64,000 bases of DNA, taken from NCBI RefSeq assembly GCF_049994355.1, contig NZ_CP188257.1, positions 62,001 through 126,000 on the forward strand. Direction: 5' to 3'. The stretch is from Angustibacter sp049994355. Lineage in GTDB: Bacteria > Actinomycetota > Actinomycetes > Actinomycetales > Angustibacteraceae. The position numbers were made by a program, and so were the translations under genes. Under the pieces are notes generated by a model. It did no database searches. It worked only from the letters and a program-made list of their open reading frames with translations, and was not told the origin of the DNA. Position 1 is the stretch's first letter, and every line of letters starts with the position of its first letter. Positions 1-8,679 of the stretch are shown piece by piece.

Positions 1-1
1 A

Positions 2-331
2 CGTGCGCTCTACCAGCTGGCGACCCGGTTCCACGAGGCGCCGCTGGCCTACCTGCTCTCGGCGTTCGCGGCGGTGGTCTACATCGTGGCGACCGTCGCG
101 CTGGCCCGAGGCGGTCCGACGTGGACCAAGGTCGCGATGGTGTCCTGCACCATCGAGCTGGTCGGCGTGCTGGTCGTCGGGACGCTCAGTGTCGTCCGGC
201 CGGACGACTTCCCGGACGCGACGGTCTGGTCTGACTTCGGTGCCGGCTACGGGTTCGTGCCGGTCGTGCTGCCGGTCCTCGGCCTGTGGTTCCTGCGCTC
301 GACCCGCCGCGCTCAGCGCGGGGTCAGGTAG
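2..331 (+). CDS. Integral membrane protein, 3' part only
   Basis: The frame is open from the window edge and ends at TAG 329-331, so only the C-terminal ~109 residues are seen. They contain three hydrophobic segments separated by short polar stretches, ending in an Arg-rich cytoplasmic tail. A polar Pro-Asp-Asp-Phe-Pro-Asp stretch lies between the second and third segments. I do not recognise a family. The stop overlaps the 3' end of the convergent protease gene by 19 bp, a compact arrangement seen several times in this window. Confidence 0.7.
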   Translation, partial: RALYQLATRFHEAPLAYLLSAFAAVVYIVATVALARGGPTWTKVAMVSCTIELVGVLVVGTLSVVRPDDFPDATVWSDFGAGYGFVPVVLPVLGLWFLRSTRRAQRGVR

Positions 332-1215
332 AGGCACCCGTTGGCCCTGCCCAGGTAGCGCAGCCCGGTCCGGTCACCGGCACCGTAGACGGCCCGCTTA
401 CGGGTCATCGTCGGGTACATGATCTGGCTGCGGTCGCTGGTGTGGTCCAGACCGACGGCGTGCCCGAGCTCATGCATGATCAGCTGGCCACGCGTGCCCT
501 GCCAGCCATAGCGCGGGCCGGCGCCGAAGCCGTGGGCGAAGTGGTAGGTGCCGTTCAGCACGACGTAGCCGCGCACGAAGCGCCCCCACTTGCGGTCCTT
601 CGCGTCGTAGCCCGTTGACCACGACCCGCCGCCGTAGCCGGCGACGGCGTACTGGCCCTGGCGCGCCCTGGGCAGGTAGCGGGTCACGCCCGGCTTCGAC
701 CAGGCGATGACGATCTGGGTGTCGTTGGGGTAGGCCGCCGTGCCCTTGCCGGGCACCACCCTGGTGGTGCCCCGGTAGACCAGCGGAAGCCCGGTCGAGG
801 CGCGCAGCCGCGCTGCCGCGACCTTCACCTCGGCCGTCGCGCCGGAGCCGCCGCCGGTCGGGTTGACCCGGTAGCCGATCGAGGTGCACGGGTTCCACCG
901 CGCGACCGGAGCCCTCGAGTTGCCCTGCCGGGACAGGAACCCGTAGTGCCGTGACGCGGACGACGTCGAGCTGGCCGCGCCGGCCTCGCCCACGATGTCG
1001 TCGCCGATGTCGTCGTCGTCCACCAGGTCCGCGAGCGTGTCTGCGATGCCTGTCTCCTGCAGCACCTCACCGGTCAGCGGCAGCTGCGTCAGGTCGCTCG
1101 CGACCGCCTGAGGGGCGGGTCGGGCAGCCTGGGTCAGCGAGCTGGCGCCGAGCGGCTGGCACACCGCTGCGAGCATCGCTCCCGTGACGACAAGTGCTGC
1201 GACAGAGGGCTTCAC
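313..1215 (-). CDS. Secreted matrixin-like zinc metalloprotease
   Basis: Predicted 300-residue exported protein. The N-terminus has a signal peptide (Lys, then a hydrophobic VAALVVTGAMLAAV core). The C-terminal third carries the metzincin zinc site HELGHAVGLDH followed by a Met-turn region (SQIMYPTM), as in M10/matrixin-type peptidases: three His bind zinc and the Glu is catalytic. Between signal and catalytic domain lies an Asp-rich, low-complexity stretch that may be a propeptide. The GTG at 1215 was chosen over an upstream ATG because it begins directly at the signal peptide and has a GAGG motif about 6 nt upstream. It is divergent from the aldo/keto reductase. The exact substrate is unknown. 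Confidence 0.85.
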   Translation of the reverse strand: MKPSVAALVVTGAMLAAVCQPLGASSLTQAARPAPQAVASDLTQLPLTGEVLQETGIADTLADLVDDDDIGDDIVGEAGAASSTSSASRHYGFLSRQGNSRAPVARWNPCTSIGYRVNPTGGGSGATAEVKVAAARLRASTGLPLVYRGTTRVVPGKGTAAYPNDTQIVIAWSKPGVTRYLPRARQGQYAVAGYGGGSWSTGYDAKDRKWGRFVRGYVVLNGTYHFAHGFGAGPRYGWQGTRGQLIMHELGHAVGLDHTSDRSQIMYPTMTRKRAVYGAGDRTGLRYLGRANGCLYLTPR

Positions 1216-1319
1216 AGACACCTCATCGACCGCCGAAGGCAACGGCTGTCGAGCGTCTGAGCCAGTCCACCCCCTTGGCGCAACGCTTTCAGCAGCATGA
1301 TGCAGCGATGCCCGCGCAA

Positions 1320-1351
1320 CTCACCCGTTCGGCTGCGGCCGACCGGGTGAG
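1320..1351. promoter_or_regulatory. Imperfect inverted repeat between divergent genes
   Basis: Two 14-base arms (CTCACCCGTTCGGC and GCCGACCGGGTGAG) pair at 13 of 14 positions around a 4-base loop. It sits in the 227-bp region between the divergent protease and aldo/keto reductase genes, so it is upstream of both and is unlikely to be a simple terminator. An operator or attenuator is possible. The rest of this gap shows only the putative -10 of the reductase at 1430-1435. Confidence 0.4.
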
Positions 1352-1442
1352 GCGTCGGGCAGGCTCGGCCGCGACCCTGCGGCTCGAGCCCGGTGGTCAT
1401 CCAGCGAGTCGTTCGTCGCCCGCCAACATTAGGCTGCCGACC

Positions 1443-2396
1443 ATGGCTAGCACCCCGGACACGACGTACCGCCCGCTCGGCCGCTCCGGCCTCATGGTCA
1501 GCACGGTGGGGGTGGGTTGCAACGCCTTCGGCGCGCGGATCGACGAGGAGCAGACCCAGGCGGTGGTGGACGCCGCGATCGAGGTCGGCATCACGCTGTT
1601 CGACACCGCGGACATCTACGGCCGCGGAGCCAGCGAGGAGCTGCTCGGACGAGCGCTCGGCTCGCGCCGCGACGAGGTCGTGGTGGCCACCAAGTTCGGC
1701 ATGGACATGCAGGGCGCCAACGGTCCCGACTGGGGTGCGCGTGGATCGCGTCGCTATATCCGGACGGCGGTCGAGGCCAGCCTGCGCCGGCTCGGCACCG
1801 ACTGGATCGACCTCTATCAGATCCACGAGCCGGACCCGGTGACGCCGATCGACGAGACGCTCTCGGCGCTGGACGAGCTTGTGGCCGAGGGCAAGGTGCG
1901 CAACATCGGCTGCTCGAACTTCACCGCCTGGCAGGTGGTGGACGCCGAGTGGACCGCCCGTACCAGCCACCGCGAGCGATTCGTCAGCGCCCAGAACAAG
2001 TACTCGCTGCTGGACCGCGATGTCGAGGACGAGCTGGTGCCGGCGTGCGAACGGTTCGGTCTCGGAATCCTGCCGTTCTTCCCGCTGGAGTACGGCCTGC
2101 TCACCGGCAAGTACCGCCGCGGCGAGGCAGCGCCCGAGGGCAGCCGGCTGCAGCAGCAGTCGGCCCGGCTGGACGGTGCCGACTGGAACGCCATCGAGGC
2201 GGTCGAGGGCTTCGCCGCCGAGCGTGGGCTGAGCATGCTGCAGGTCGCCATCGGTGGCCTCGCCGCGCAGCCCGCAGTGGCCAGTGTGATCGCCGGGGCC
2301 ACTCGCCCCGAGCAGGTGTACGCCAACGCAGCGGCCGGCGGTTGGGAGCCGACCATCGCCGACCTGGCCGCGCTGGACCAGATCACTGCCCGCTGA
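1443..2396 (+). CDS. Aldo/keto reductase
   Basis: A 317-residue NADPH-dependent oxidoreductase with the (beta/alpha)8 fold. The catalytic tetrad is visible: Asp and Tyr in FDTADIYGRG, Lys in VVVATKF, and His in LYQIHEPD. The C-terminal SVIAGATRPEQV segment matches the cofactor-phosphate-binding region of the family. The start ATG 1443 was chosen because a -10-like TAGGCT ends 7 nt before it, suggesting a leaderless mRNA, and because the protein aligns from YRPLGRSG onward. Substrate cannot be told from sequence. It is not part of an obvious operon. Confidence 0.92.
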   Translation: MASTPDTTYRPLGRSGLMVSTVGVGCNAFGARIDEEQTQAVVDAAIEVGITLFDTADIYGRGASEELLGRALGSRRDEVVVATKFGMDMQGANGPDWGARGSRRYIRTAVEASLRRLGTDWIDLYQIHEPDPVTPIDETLSALDELVAEGKVRNIGCSNFTAWQVVDAEWTARTSHRERFVSAQNKYSLLDRDVEDELVPACERFGLGILPFFPLEYGLLTGKYRRGEAAPEGSRLQQQSARLDGADWNAIEAVEGFAAERGLSMLQVAIGGLAAQPAVASVIAGATRPEQVYANAAAGGWEPTIADLAALDQITAR

Positions 2397-2482
2397 CCGG
2401 CGCCCGCAGGCCGGTGCCGCCGGCAGATGTCACCATAGGTGCGGCGGGGGCGCCCTGGCTCCCACGCGATACGGAGGCCTCG

Positions 2483-3823
2483 GTGACGGACACGGTGCCG
2501 CGCGACGTCGCGACCACCGCGCCGTCCGCGCTGCCGGAGTCGGCTGCACCGCCGGCATTGCCCCCCGAGCCACCGCGCCGTCCGGCTCCTGACCTTCCGA
2601 CCTGGGCTCGCGAACTGGCCGCGACCGGTTGGCGACGCGTCCTCGGTTGGCCGGGCTGGGTCCAGGTGCTCGTCGCCTACGGCGCGTCCCGGGTGCTGTG
2701 CGGGGTGGTCATCGAGCTGGCCGCGCGCTGGGGCCAGAACCCCGCAGGCGTGGGCGTGCTCAACCCGCACTACCTCGACATGGTGCAGATCTGGGACGGC
2801 GAGTGGTTCAAGAAGATCGCACTTCACGGCTACCCGTCCACGTTGCCGCACGGTGCGATCGGCACCGTCGACTACAACAGCTGGGCATTCTTCCCCGGCT
2901 TCCCGATGCTGGTCCGACTGGTGATGGTCACCGGCCTGTCGTTCTCGGTGGCCGCCTCGGTGGTGAACCTGCTGACCGGTGCCGGTGCTGCCCTGGTGAT
3001 CTGGCGACTGTTCTCGGTGCGGCCGGGGCACGAGCGGCTTGCGGTGCTCGCGGTGGCGTTCTGGTGCCTGCTGCCGTCGGCGCCGGTGCTCCAGGTCGCG
3101 TACGCCGAGGCGCTCGCGGCGCTGCTGCTGGCCGGCACCTTGTTGCTGCTGATCCGCCGGCACTACCTGTGGGCCGCCCCGGTGGTGCTCGCGCTCGGCC
3201 TGACCCGGGGTATCGCTGCGCCGCTGGTCGTGGTGGTGCTCTGGCACGGCTGGTTGCGTTGGCGGGCGCGGCTGGACGACCCCTGGCCGGGGCGGCAGCA
3301 GGCGTCCTGGGCGGTGCTCCTGCTGGCCACCGGCGTGTCGGTGCTGCTCTGGCCGGCCGTCGTCGGAATCGTGACCGGCGTGCCGGACGCGTTCCTGCAG
3401 ACCCAGGCAGCTTGGGGCCAGAAGCCGGCCGACGGGCCGTTCCTGCCCTGGCTGACCTGGGCCTGGGCCGGCCTCGGCCTGGTCGGGGTCGTGCTGCTGC
3501 TCGGGGTGGTCTTCGCGGGGGCCCGGCTGCTGACCAGCCGGCACACGGCGTGGCTGGCCAGCGAGCTGCGGGTGTTCGGAGTGGCCTACCCGGTGTACCT
3601 GCTGGCGGTCGTGCGCCCGATCACCAGCATGTGGCGGTTCCTGCTGCTGGACCTGCCGATCGCGGCCGCACTGGCGAGCGTCGCCGCGCGCGGGGCCCGC
3701 GAGCACGTGAGCCGCGACTGGTACTGGCGGGTGGCGGCCGCCGCGGCGGTGGCGCTGACCGCGATGTGCTGGTGGACCGCCGTCTACCTGACCCGCATCC
3801 CCTGGGGCGACTCGCCGCCCTGA
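2483..3823 (+). CDS. PIG-V-like membrane mannosyltransferase
   Basis: A 446-residue polytopic membrane protein. After a Pro/Ala-rich cytoplasmic N-terminus of ~50 residues come about nine hydrophobic segments. The first extracytoplasmic loop contains WDGEWFKKIALHGYP, which resembles the W-D-G-x-W-Y/F...I-A...G-Y motif of the GPI-mannosyltransferase PIG-V/GT-C family, where the acidic residue is functionally important. It probably transfers a sugar from a polyprenol-phosphate donor on the outer face of the membrane. Start GTG 2483 has GGAGG 5 nt upstream. The acceptor is unknown. Confidence 0.75.
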   Translation: MTDTVPRDVATTAPSALPESAAPPALPPEPPRRPAPDLPTWARELAATGWRRVLGWPGWVQVLVAYGASRVLCGVVIELAARWGQNPAGVGVLNPHYLDMVQIWDGEWFKKIALHGYPSTLPHGAIGTVDYNSWAFFPGFPMLVRLVMVTGLSFSVAASVVNLLTGAGAALVIWRLFSVRPGHERLAVLAVAFWCLLPSAPVLQVAYAEALAALLLAGTLLLLIRRHYLWAAPVVLALGLTRGIAAPLVVVVLWHGWLRWRARLDDPWPGRQQASWAVLLLATGVSVLLWPAVVGIVTGVPDAFLQTQAAWGQKPADGPFLPWLTWAWAGLGLVGVVLLLGVVFAGARLLTSRHTAWLASELRVFGVAYPVYLLAVVRPITSMWRFLLLDLPIAAALASVAARGAREHVSRDWYWRVAAAAAVALTAMCWWTAVYLTRIPWGDSPP

Positions 3824-3829
3824 CCGGGC

Positions 3830-4702
3830 TCAGCCCGCGGCGCCGGGCTCAACCAGGGTGCGCACCAGCCACGACCACGCGTCCGCCAGCGATCCGAGTG
3901 CTGACCCGACGTCCAGTGCGGGCCAGCCCAGCGTGAGGAACCCGAACCCGAAGCCCGGACTGGCGCTCGCGCCGCGCGCACCGGTGGCGAGCTGCCGCAC
4001 CGCAGTGCTGGGCGCCGGCTTGGCGGCCGGCTTGGGCTTGGCCACGGGCTTCTTCACGGGCTTCGCCGGGGTGCTGGCGTGGCTCGGCCTGGCGGCGGAC
4101 GACGCGTGGCTGGGTGTAATGGCCGGCCTGGGCTTAGGCCTGGTGGTCGGTTTGGTGGTCGGTTTGGTGGTCGGCTTGGTGGTCGGCCTGGGAGTGGGCT
4201 TGGTGGTCGGCTTGGTGGTCGGTTTGGTGGTCGGCTTCGGGGTGGACGCGCCGAACGGCGTCGAGAACACCTCGACCACCCACAGTCGGCCGCCGCCGGT
4301 GGCGACCCCGACGCCGACCTGCGTGTAGTGGCTGCTCAGGATGTTGGCCCGGTGCGGCGCCGAGTTCATGAACGCCCGGTGCAGCGAGGGCACGTCGGCA
4401 CCCACACCGACGTTCTCCCCGATGTACTTCCAGTCGCTGACCTGCGAGGTCAGCCGCGGGTTGTGCGCGAGGTTGCCGGACGACGCCATCGTCCGCGCCC
4501 AGGAGGCCGCCACCGAGGCCAGCGTCGAGCTGGTGCTGAGCGCCGGCAGGCCGGCGCTGCGGCGCGCCGCGTTGATGCTGGAGACGAAGCTCCCGGCGTC
4601 TGAGGCCTGTGCCGTGGGCGCGATGGCCAGCGAGCCGGCCCCGCTGACCAGGAGCGCCAGGAGGAGCGTGAGCAGAGCCGAACGGGGGATGCGGGCCAGC
4701 AT
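3830..4702 (-). CDS. Secreted CAP/SCP-domain protein with PTTK linker
   Basis: A 290-residue protein with a signal peptide ending near AQAS. Residues ~35-145 form a CAP (cysteine-rich secretory/antigen 5/PR-1) domain with the bacterial hallmarks: an N-A-A-R-R start, a conserved GENVG, an HRANIL motif and a V-G-V-G-V-A segment. It is followed by about ten Lys-Pro-Thr-Thr units, an Ala/Pro/Lys-rich stretch and a 40-residue hydrophobic/aromatic C-terminus. The PTTK tract probably spans the cell wall; the tail may associate with membrane. A paralogue lies at 20.4-21.2 kb. The biochemical role of bacterial CAP proteins is poorly known. Confidence 0.85.
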   Translation of the reverse strand: MLARIPRSALLTLLLALLVSGAGSLAIAPTAQASDAGSFVSSINAARRSAGLPALSTSSTLASVAASWARTMASSGNLAHNPRLTSQVSDWKYIGENVGVGADVPSLHRAFMNSAPHRANILSSHYTQVGVGVATGGGRLWVVEVFSTPFGASTPKPTTKPTTKPTTKPTPRPTTKPTTKPTTKPTTRPKPRPAITPSHASSAARPSHASTPAKPVKKPVAKPKPAAKPAPSTAVRQLATGARGASASPGFGFGFLTLGWPALDVGSALGSLADAWSWLVRTLVEPGAAG

Positions 4703-4833
4703 GGTCGTCCTCCAGATGGGTGGAAGGTCGTCACTACCTGTTGTCCTCGGCCCGACTCCCGCCCCGTCGAATAGGCCGATCGGGTGAATCTGCGCGGGCG
4801 CGCGGGGTGTCGTCCTGATGGCAGACTTCGCAT

Positions 4834-5694
4834 GTGCCAGAGCTGCCGGAGGTCGAGGGACTCGCGGCGTTCCTGCGCGATCACGCCGTGGGGCGCGTGG
4901 TCGCGCGGATCGACGTCGCCGCCTTCAACGTGCTGAAGACGTTCGACCCGCCGACGACGGCACTGCACGGACTCGAGGTGACCGGCGCCGACCGGCACGG
5001 CAAGTGGCTCGACCTGGACGTCGACGGGCTGCACCTGGTCTTCCACCTGTCCAAGGCGGGCTGGCTGCGCTGGTCGGACCGGCTGAACCCGACTCCGCTG
5101 CGGCCGGGCAAGGGGCCGATCGCCCTGCGGGTCGTGCTGGACGACGGCTCCGGCTTCGACCTGACCGAGGCCGGCACGCGAAAGCGGCTGGCCGTGCACG
5201 TGGTGCGGGACCCGACGTCCGTCCCGCAGATCGCCTCGCTCGGACCGGACCCGCTGGACGACGGGTTCGACCGCGCCGCCTTCGGCGCGCTCCTCGCGGG
5301 CAAGCGCACCCAGATCAAGGGGCTGCTGCGCGACCAGTCGGTGCTGGCCGGGGTGGGCAACGCCTACTCCGACGAGGTGCTGCACGCGGCGAAGCTCTCG
5401 CCGTACGCGTTGGCCGGGTCGTTGAGCGAGCAGCAGGTGGACGAGCTGTACTCGGCGCTCGAGGCGATCCTGCGGGACGCGGTGGCCCAGGCGGCCGGTC
5501 GTCCCGCGGCCGAGCTGAAGGACGCCAAGCGGTCCGGCATGCGGGTGCACGGGCGCGCCGGCCAACTCTGCCCGGTCTGCGGTGACACGGTGCGCGAGGT
5601 CAGCTTCGCGGACTCGGCACTGCAGTACTGCCCCACCTGCCAGACCGGCGGCAAGCCGCTGGCCGACCGCCGGATGTCCCGGCTGCTCAAGTAG
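4834..5694 (+). CDS. Fpg/Nei-family DNA glycosylase/AP lyase
   Basis: A 286-residue base-excision repair enzyme. It begins MPELPEVE, giving the N-terminal Pro2 nucleophile and Glu3 of the Fpg/Nei family, with the conserved Lys in DRHGKWLDL. The helix-two-turn-helix is visible at IKGLLRDQSVLAGVGNAYSD, and a C-terminal zinc finger C-x2-C...C-x2-C precedes the end. It removes oxidised bases and cleaves the abasic strand; whether it prefers 8-oxoguanine or oxidised pyrimidines is not decidable here. Start GTG 4834 follows CAGACT by 6 nt, so the mRNA may be leaderless. Confidence 0.93.
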   Translation: MPELPEVEGLAAFLRDHAVGRVVARIDVAAFNVLKTFDPPTTALHGLEVTGADRHGKWLDLDVDGLHLVFHLSKAGWLRWSDRLNPTPLRPGKGPIALRVVLDDGSGFDLTEAGTRKRLAVHVVRDPTSVPQIASLGPDPLDDGFDRAAFGALLAGKRTQIKGLLRDQSVLAGVGNAYSDEVLHAAKLSPYALAGSLSEQQVDELYSALEAILRDAVAQAAGRPAAELKDAKRSGMRVHGRAGQLCPVCGDTVREVSFADSALQYCPTCQTGGKPLADRRMSRLLK

Positions 5695-5741
5695 TGGTCG
5701 TGCCGGGCGTGGCCGCGCGCGGCCGTGGCAGGATCGACCAC

Positions 5742-6065
5742 ATGAATGGCGTCCCCGAGATCTCCGTCCTGGACCTGCCCGCCGATGCCGTCCTGATCGA
5801 CGTCCGCGAGGACGACGAGTGGGCGGCCGGCCACATCGAGGGCGCTCTGCACCTGCCGATGAGCGAGGTCCCAGCCCGGCTGGCCGACCTGCCCGAGGCG
5901 GACCCGCTGTACATCGTCTGCCGCTCCGGCAACCGGTCGGGCCGCGCCGCGGCCTGGCTGAACGGCCAGGGGATCGACTCGGTGAACGTGGCCGGCGGCA
6001 TGCAGGCCTGGGCAGCGGCCGGCAAGCCGATGGCCGCGGACTCGGGCAGCCCCACCGTCATCTGA
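5742..6065 (+). CDS. Rhodanese-like sulfurtransferase
   Basis: A single-domain 107-residue rhodanese. The hallmark region VLIDVREDDEWAAGHIEGA is followed by the active-site loop CRSGNRSGRA, whose Cys would carry the persulfide. It lies 47 bp after the glycosylase gene on the same strand, but has its own -10-like CAGGAT 7 nt before ATG 5742, so independent leaderless transcription is likely. An upstream in-frame GTG at 5694 would add 16 residues not typical of the fold. The stop codon sits in a 12-bp tandem repeat. Confidence 0.9.
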   Translation: MNGVPEISVLDLPADAVLIDVREDDEWAAGHIEGALHLPMSEVPARLADLPEADPLYIVCRSGNRSGRAAAWLNGQGIDSVNVAGGMQAWAAAGKPMAADSGSPTVI

Positions 6066-6089
6066 ACCGTCATCTGAACCGTCATCTGA
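6054..6089. repeat. Three tandem 12-bp repeats over a stop codon
   Basis: ACCGTCATCTGA is repeated three times without a mismatch. The first copy encodes the last three residues and the TGA of the rhodanese gene; the other two repeat the same in-frame stop downstream. This is probably a slippage expansion. Confidence 0.85.
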
Positions 6090-6153
6090 CACGCCGATCG
6101 CACTGTCTGCGGATGTATCGGGTGGGCGCTAGAGAAGCCGATAGTGTCCGATC

Positions 6154-7354
6154 GTGGACCCGATCCGGAACCCGTACGCTCCGGGCGCAGGGCAGCGCCC
6201 ACCTGAGCTGGCCGGCCGCGACGGCGAGCTGACCGCCTTCGACGTCGTGCTCGAGCGGGTCGCTCGTGGCCGGCCGGAGCGTTCCCTGGTGCTCACGGGG
6301 TTGCGTGGCGTGGGCAAGACCGTGCTGCTGGGTGCGCTGCGGTCATCGGCCGTTCGGGCCGGCTGGGGCACCGGCAAGCTCGAGGCCCGGCCGGACACCT
6401 CGCTGCGCCGCCAGCTCGCCGCCGCGATCCACCTGGCGATCCGTGAGCTCGGCCCGGCCGACGACGCCCACGAGGGCACTCGACAGGTCCTGGGCGTGCT
6501 GAAGAGCTTCGCGCTGCGCGAGGCCGGGCCGTCCAGCAAGCTGCGCGACCGTTGGCAGCCTGGCATCGACGTCCCGGCCGTGCCCGGTCGCGCCGACTCC
6601 GGCGACGTCGAGATCGACCTCGTGGAGCTGCTCGGCGACGTGGCCGGACTGGCTGCCGACCGCGGTCGCGGGGTCGCCGTCTTCATCGACGAGATGCAGG
6701 ACGTCGGACCGGAGGACGTCTCCGCGCTGTGCGCGGCCTGTCCGAATCTCTCAGCAGGGCATGCCGTTGATCGTGGTCGGCGCCGGCCTGCCGCACCTGC
6801 CCGCGGTGCTGAGCGCCAGCAAGTCCTACAGCGAGAGGCTGTTCCGGTACGTGCGGATCGACCGGCTGGACCCGTCGGCCGCCCGGCTCGCGCTGCGCTC
6901 GCCCGCCCGCGAGGAGGGCGCGGACTGGACGGACGACGCCCTCGACGCGATGTACGAGACGACGGCGGGCTACCCGTACTTCGTGCAGGCCTACGGCAAG
7001 GCGGTCTGGGACGTCGCGCCGCGCTCCCCCATCACGGCGGAGGACGTCCGGGTCGGCGCTCCCGAGGCCGAGGCCGAGCTGACCGTTGGCTTCTTCGGCT
7101 CGCGCTACGAGCGGGCGACGCCGGGCGAGCGCGAGTACCTGCGCGCGATGGCCGACATCGAGGCCCCGGACGTTGAGCCTGGCCACAGCGGGGTGGCGAC
7201 CTCGTCGGTGGCCGAGCACCTGTCCCGCAAGCCGCAGTCCCTGTCGCCGGCCCGGGACGCGCTGCTGAAGAAGGGGCTCGTCTACAGCGCGGAGCGCGGG
7301 CGGATCGCGTTCACCGTGCCGCACTTTGGTCGCTACCTGCGCTCGCACGGGTAG
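6154..7354 (+). pseudogene. AAA ATPase with apparent frameshift
   Basis: An orphan STAND-like AAA ATPase of about 400 residues if read through one frameshift. The first frame gives Walker A GLRGVGKT (about residues 49-56) and Walker B VAVFIDE (about 174-180). At 6742-6748 the reading frame must change, after which the second frame continues with PLIVVGAGLPHLP, the conserved sensor region SKSYSERLF, and a C-terminal winged-helix-like domain to TAG 7352-7354. Without the shift the first frame runs into an Arg-rich nonsense tail. Start GTG 6154 has TAGTGT 6 nt upstream. A sequencing error is as likely as a real lesion because the downstream half is perfectly conserved in character. Confidence 0.75.
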
Positions 7355-7384
7355 CCGGGCAATGACATGTGAAAACGATCGGAC

Positions 7385-8026
7385 TCAGGGCCTCGTGATC
7401 GTGTAGAGAAAGTAGTAGCGGCCGAGATTCGACTCGAGCTCGAAGGGTTTCTCTTCCAACGACCAGCCGGGCAGGCACTCCGCCGCGATCCGCCTGTAGT
7501 CCCACGAGTAGGAATACGGCGTCGTGTTGATCATCTTGCCGGTCTTGCGGCTCAGATTCTTCGTGACCTTGCCCTCCTGGCCTAGCCACGGCTCCAGCAG
7601 CAGGATCGCCCGCTTGCTGACGCGGGCGAGTTGACGCACGATCGCCTCTGGCGTTGCGACGTGGTCGATCACCGACACGGTGTAGGCGACGTCGAAGGCC
7701 TGATCCGGCATGATCGGGAGGCTGTGCTCGTCGCCGGCCGCCAGGTTGAGCCCGTTCTCACGACCGAAGGCCGTCGCAGCGGCGTTGACGTCGATCCCGG
7801 CGGTGAAGGTCGCGGGCGCACGCTCTTTGAGGACGAGGAGGTTCTTGCCCACATTGCACCCGAATTCGAGCACTGATTTCGGCTCGAACTTCATGACTTC
7901 GTCGACGATGAAGTCCGACCAGGGCTGCTTGACCTTGTAGGACTCGAAGGTCAAGGAACCCCAATAGACCTTCGCGTCCTCCTGCTCCTTGGCCTGAGCG
8001 GCGACGTTCTCGATCTCGAATGCCAT
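7385..8026 (-). CDS. Class I SAM-dependent methyltransferase
   Basis: A 213-residue protein with the Rossmann-type methyltransferase core: motif I VLEFGCNVGKN, an acidic strand-2 end (GIDVN), and a motif-IV-like FDVAYTVSVIDHV. The C-terminal half, rich in Tyr and Trp, is the substrate region. No substrate can be assigned. Base composition differs from neighbours: full lines 7861-7980 are 52-55% G+C, against a much higher surrounding value, suggesting acquisition by transfer. GAGAGG lies 5 nt before ATG 8026. It is downstream of, and co-directional with, the cyclotransferase-like gene, 104 bp away. Confidence 0.85.
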   Translation of the reverse strand: MAFEIENVAAQAKEQEDAKVYWGSLTFESYKVKQPWSDFIVDEVMKFEPKSVLEFGCNVGKNLLVLKERAPATFTAGIDVNAAATAFGRENGLNLAAGDEHSLPIMPDQAFDVAYTVSVIDHVATPEAIVRQLARVSKRAILLLEPWLGQEGKVTKNLSRKTGKMINTTPYSYSWDYRRIAAECLPGWSLEEKPFELESNLGRYYFLYTITRP

Positions 8027-8148
8027 CGATGCCTCTCGGCTGCGTGGAAGGGCGGGCTGTGTCCTTCGACCGCTTCGTCGTAAGTGCCGAAGAGATCGGG
8101 CCTGGATTTAGGACAGCATAGCCGTCCGTTTTATGGCATTCGAGATCG
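8011..8148. repeat. 16-bp inverted repeat pair flanking methyltransferase promoter
   Basis: CGATCTCGAATGCCAT at 8011-8026 (the methyltransferase start, read on the minus strand) is repeated exactly in inverted orientation as ATGGCATTCGAGATCG at 8133-8148, across the last codons and TAA of the upstream gene. The 106 bp between arms hold the methyltransferase's ribosome site and promoter. Confidence 0.85.
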
Positions 8149-8580
8149 GTTCTGCCGCGATGGCGCTGCACGCTCGCTGCGTTGGTCGACGCCATACAGT
8201 TCCGCGACATAGTTCGGCAGCAGTCGCCGCCGGAAGTCGTCGCGATCCCAGTCGGTCGGCTCGACCAGGCCGGGCTCGAGCCAGACGTACGAGTCCACCG
8301 AAACGCCGTCCAGCCGGCCGACCTGGGTGCGCTCGTACTGGGGGCCTTCGTACTCGTCCAGGACCTGCCACTCGTCAGCGGTCAGGTCGGTGAGCACCGC
8401 GCCAGCCGCCCGCCTGGCCAGTTCGGCGACCAGGCCCGGGTATGGCCGGTCGCACAGGGACGCCACCCGCCAACCGTCGAGCGACCACGGAGTCTGCGCC
8501 GGCACCCGGCCGAGCAGCTGGGTGAGCACCTCGTCGAAGCAGAGGCTGCCGTAGACGAAGAGACCACGGGCCGCGGTCAC
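8131..8580 (-). CDS. Gamma-glutamylcyclotransferase-like (AIG2) protein
   Basis: A 149-residue protein of the GGCT/AIG2 fold. The N-terminal FVYGSL motif forms the substrate-binding loop, and the acidic stretch VLDEYEGPQYER contains the usual catalytic Glu region. Family members cyclise gamma-glutamyl amines or peptides to 5-oxoproline, but substrates vary. GTG 8580 was chosen because it places the FVYGSL motif about eight residues in and has GAGG upstream. The final ~15 residues are basic and atypical, and the stop lies within the inverted repeat shared with the methyltransferase start, so the 3' end may have been replaced. Confidence 0.82.
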   Translation of the reverse strand: MTAARGLFVYGSLCFDEVLTQLLGRVPAQTPWSLDGWRVASLCDRPYPGLVAELARRAAGAVLTDLTADEWQVLDEYEGPQYERTQVGRLDGVSVDSYVWLEPGLVEPTDWDRDDFRRRLLPNYVAELYGVDQRSERAAPSRQNRSRMP

Positions 8581-8679
8581 CGGCGCACCTCGTAGTCCAA
8601 GACAGTGACGGTGGAGTAGACGGTGGACATATGGGCAGCCTGGCAGCGGGGACCGACATCGCGTGCCAAGATCGAACGC

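Noticed and set aside
8133..8393. Small plus-strand frame beginning MAFEIG, like the methyltransferase start
   Set aside because: The similarity is only the 16-bp inverted repeat; the rest is antisense to the cyclotransferase-like gene and has no family character.
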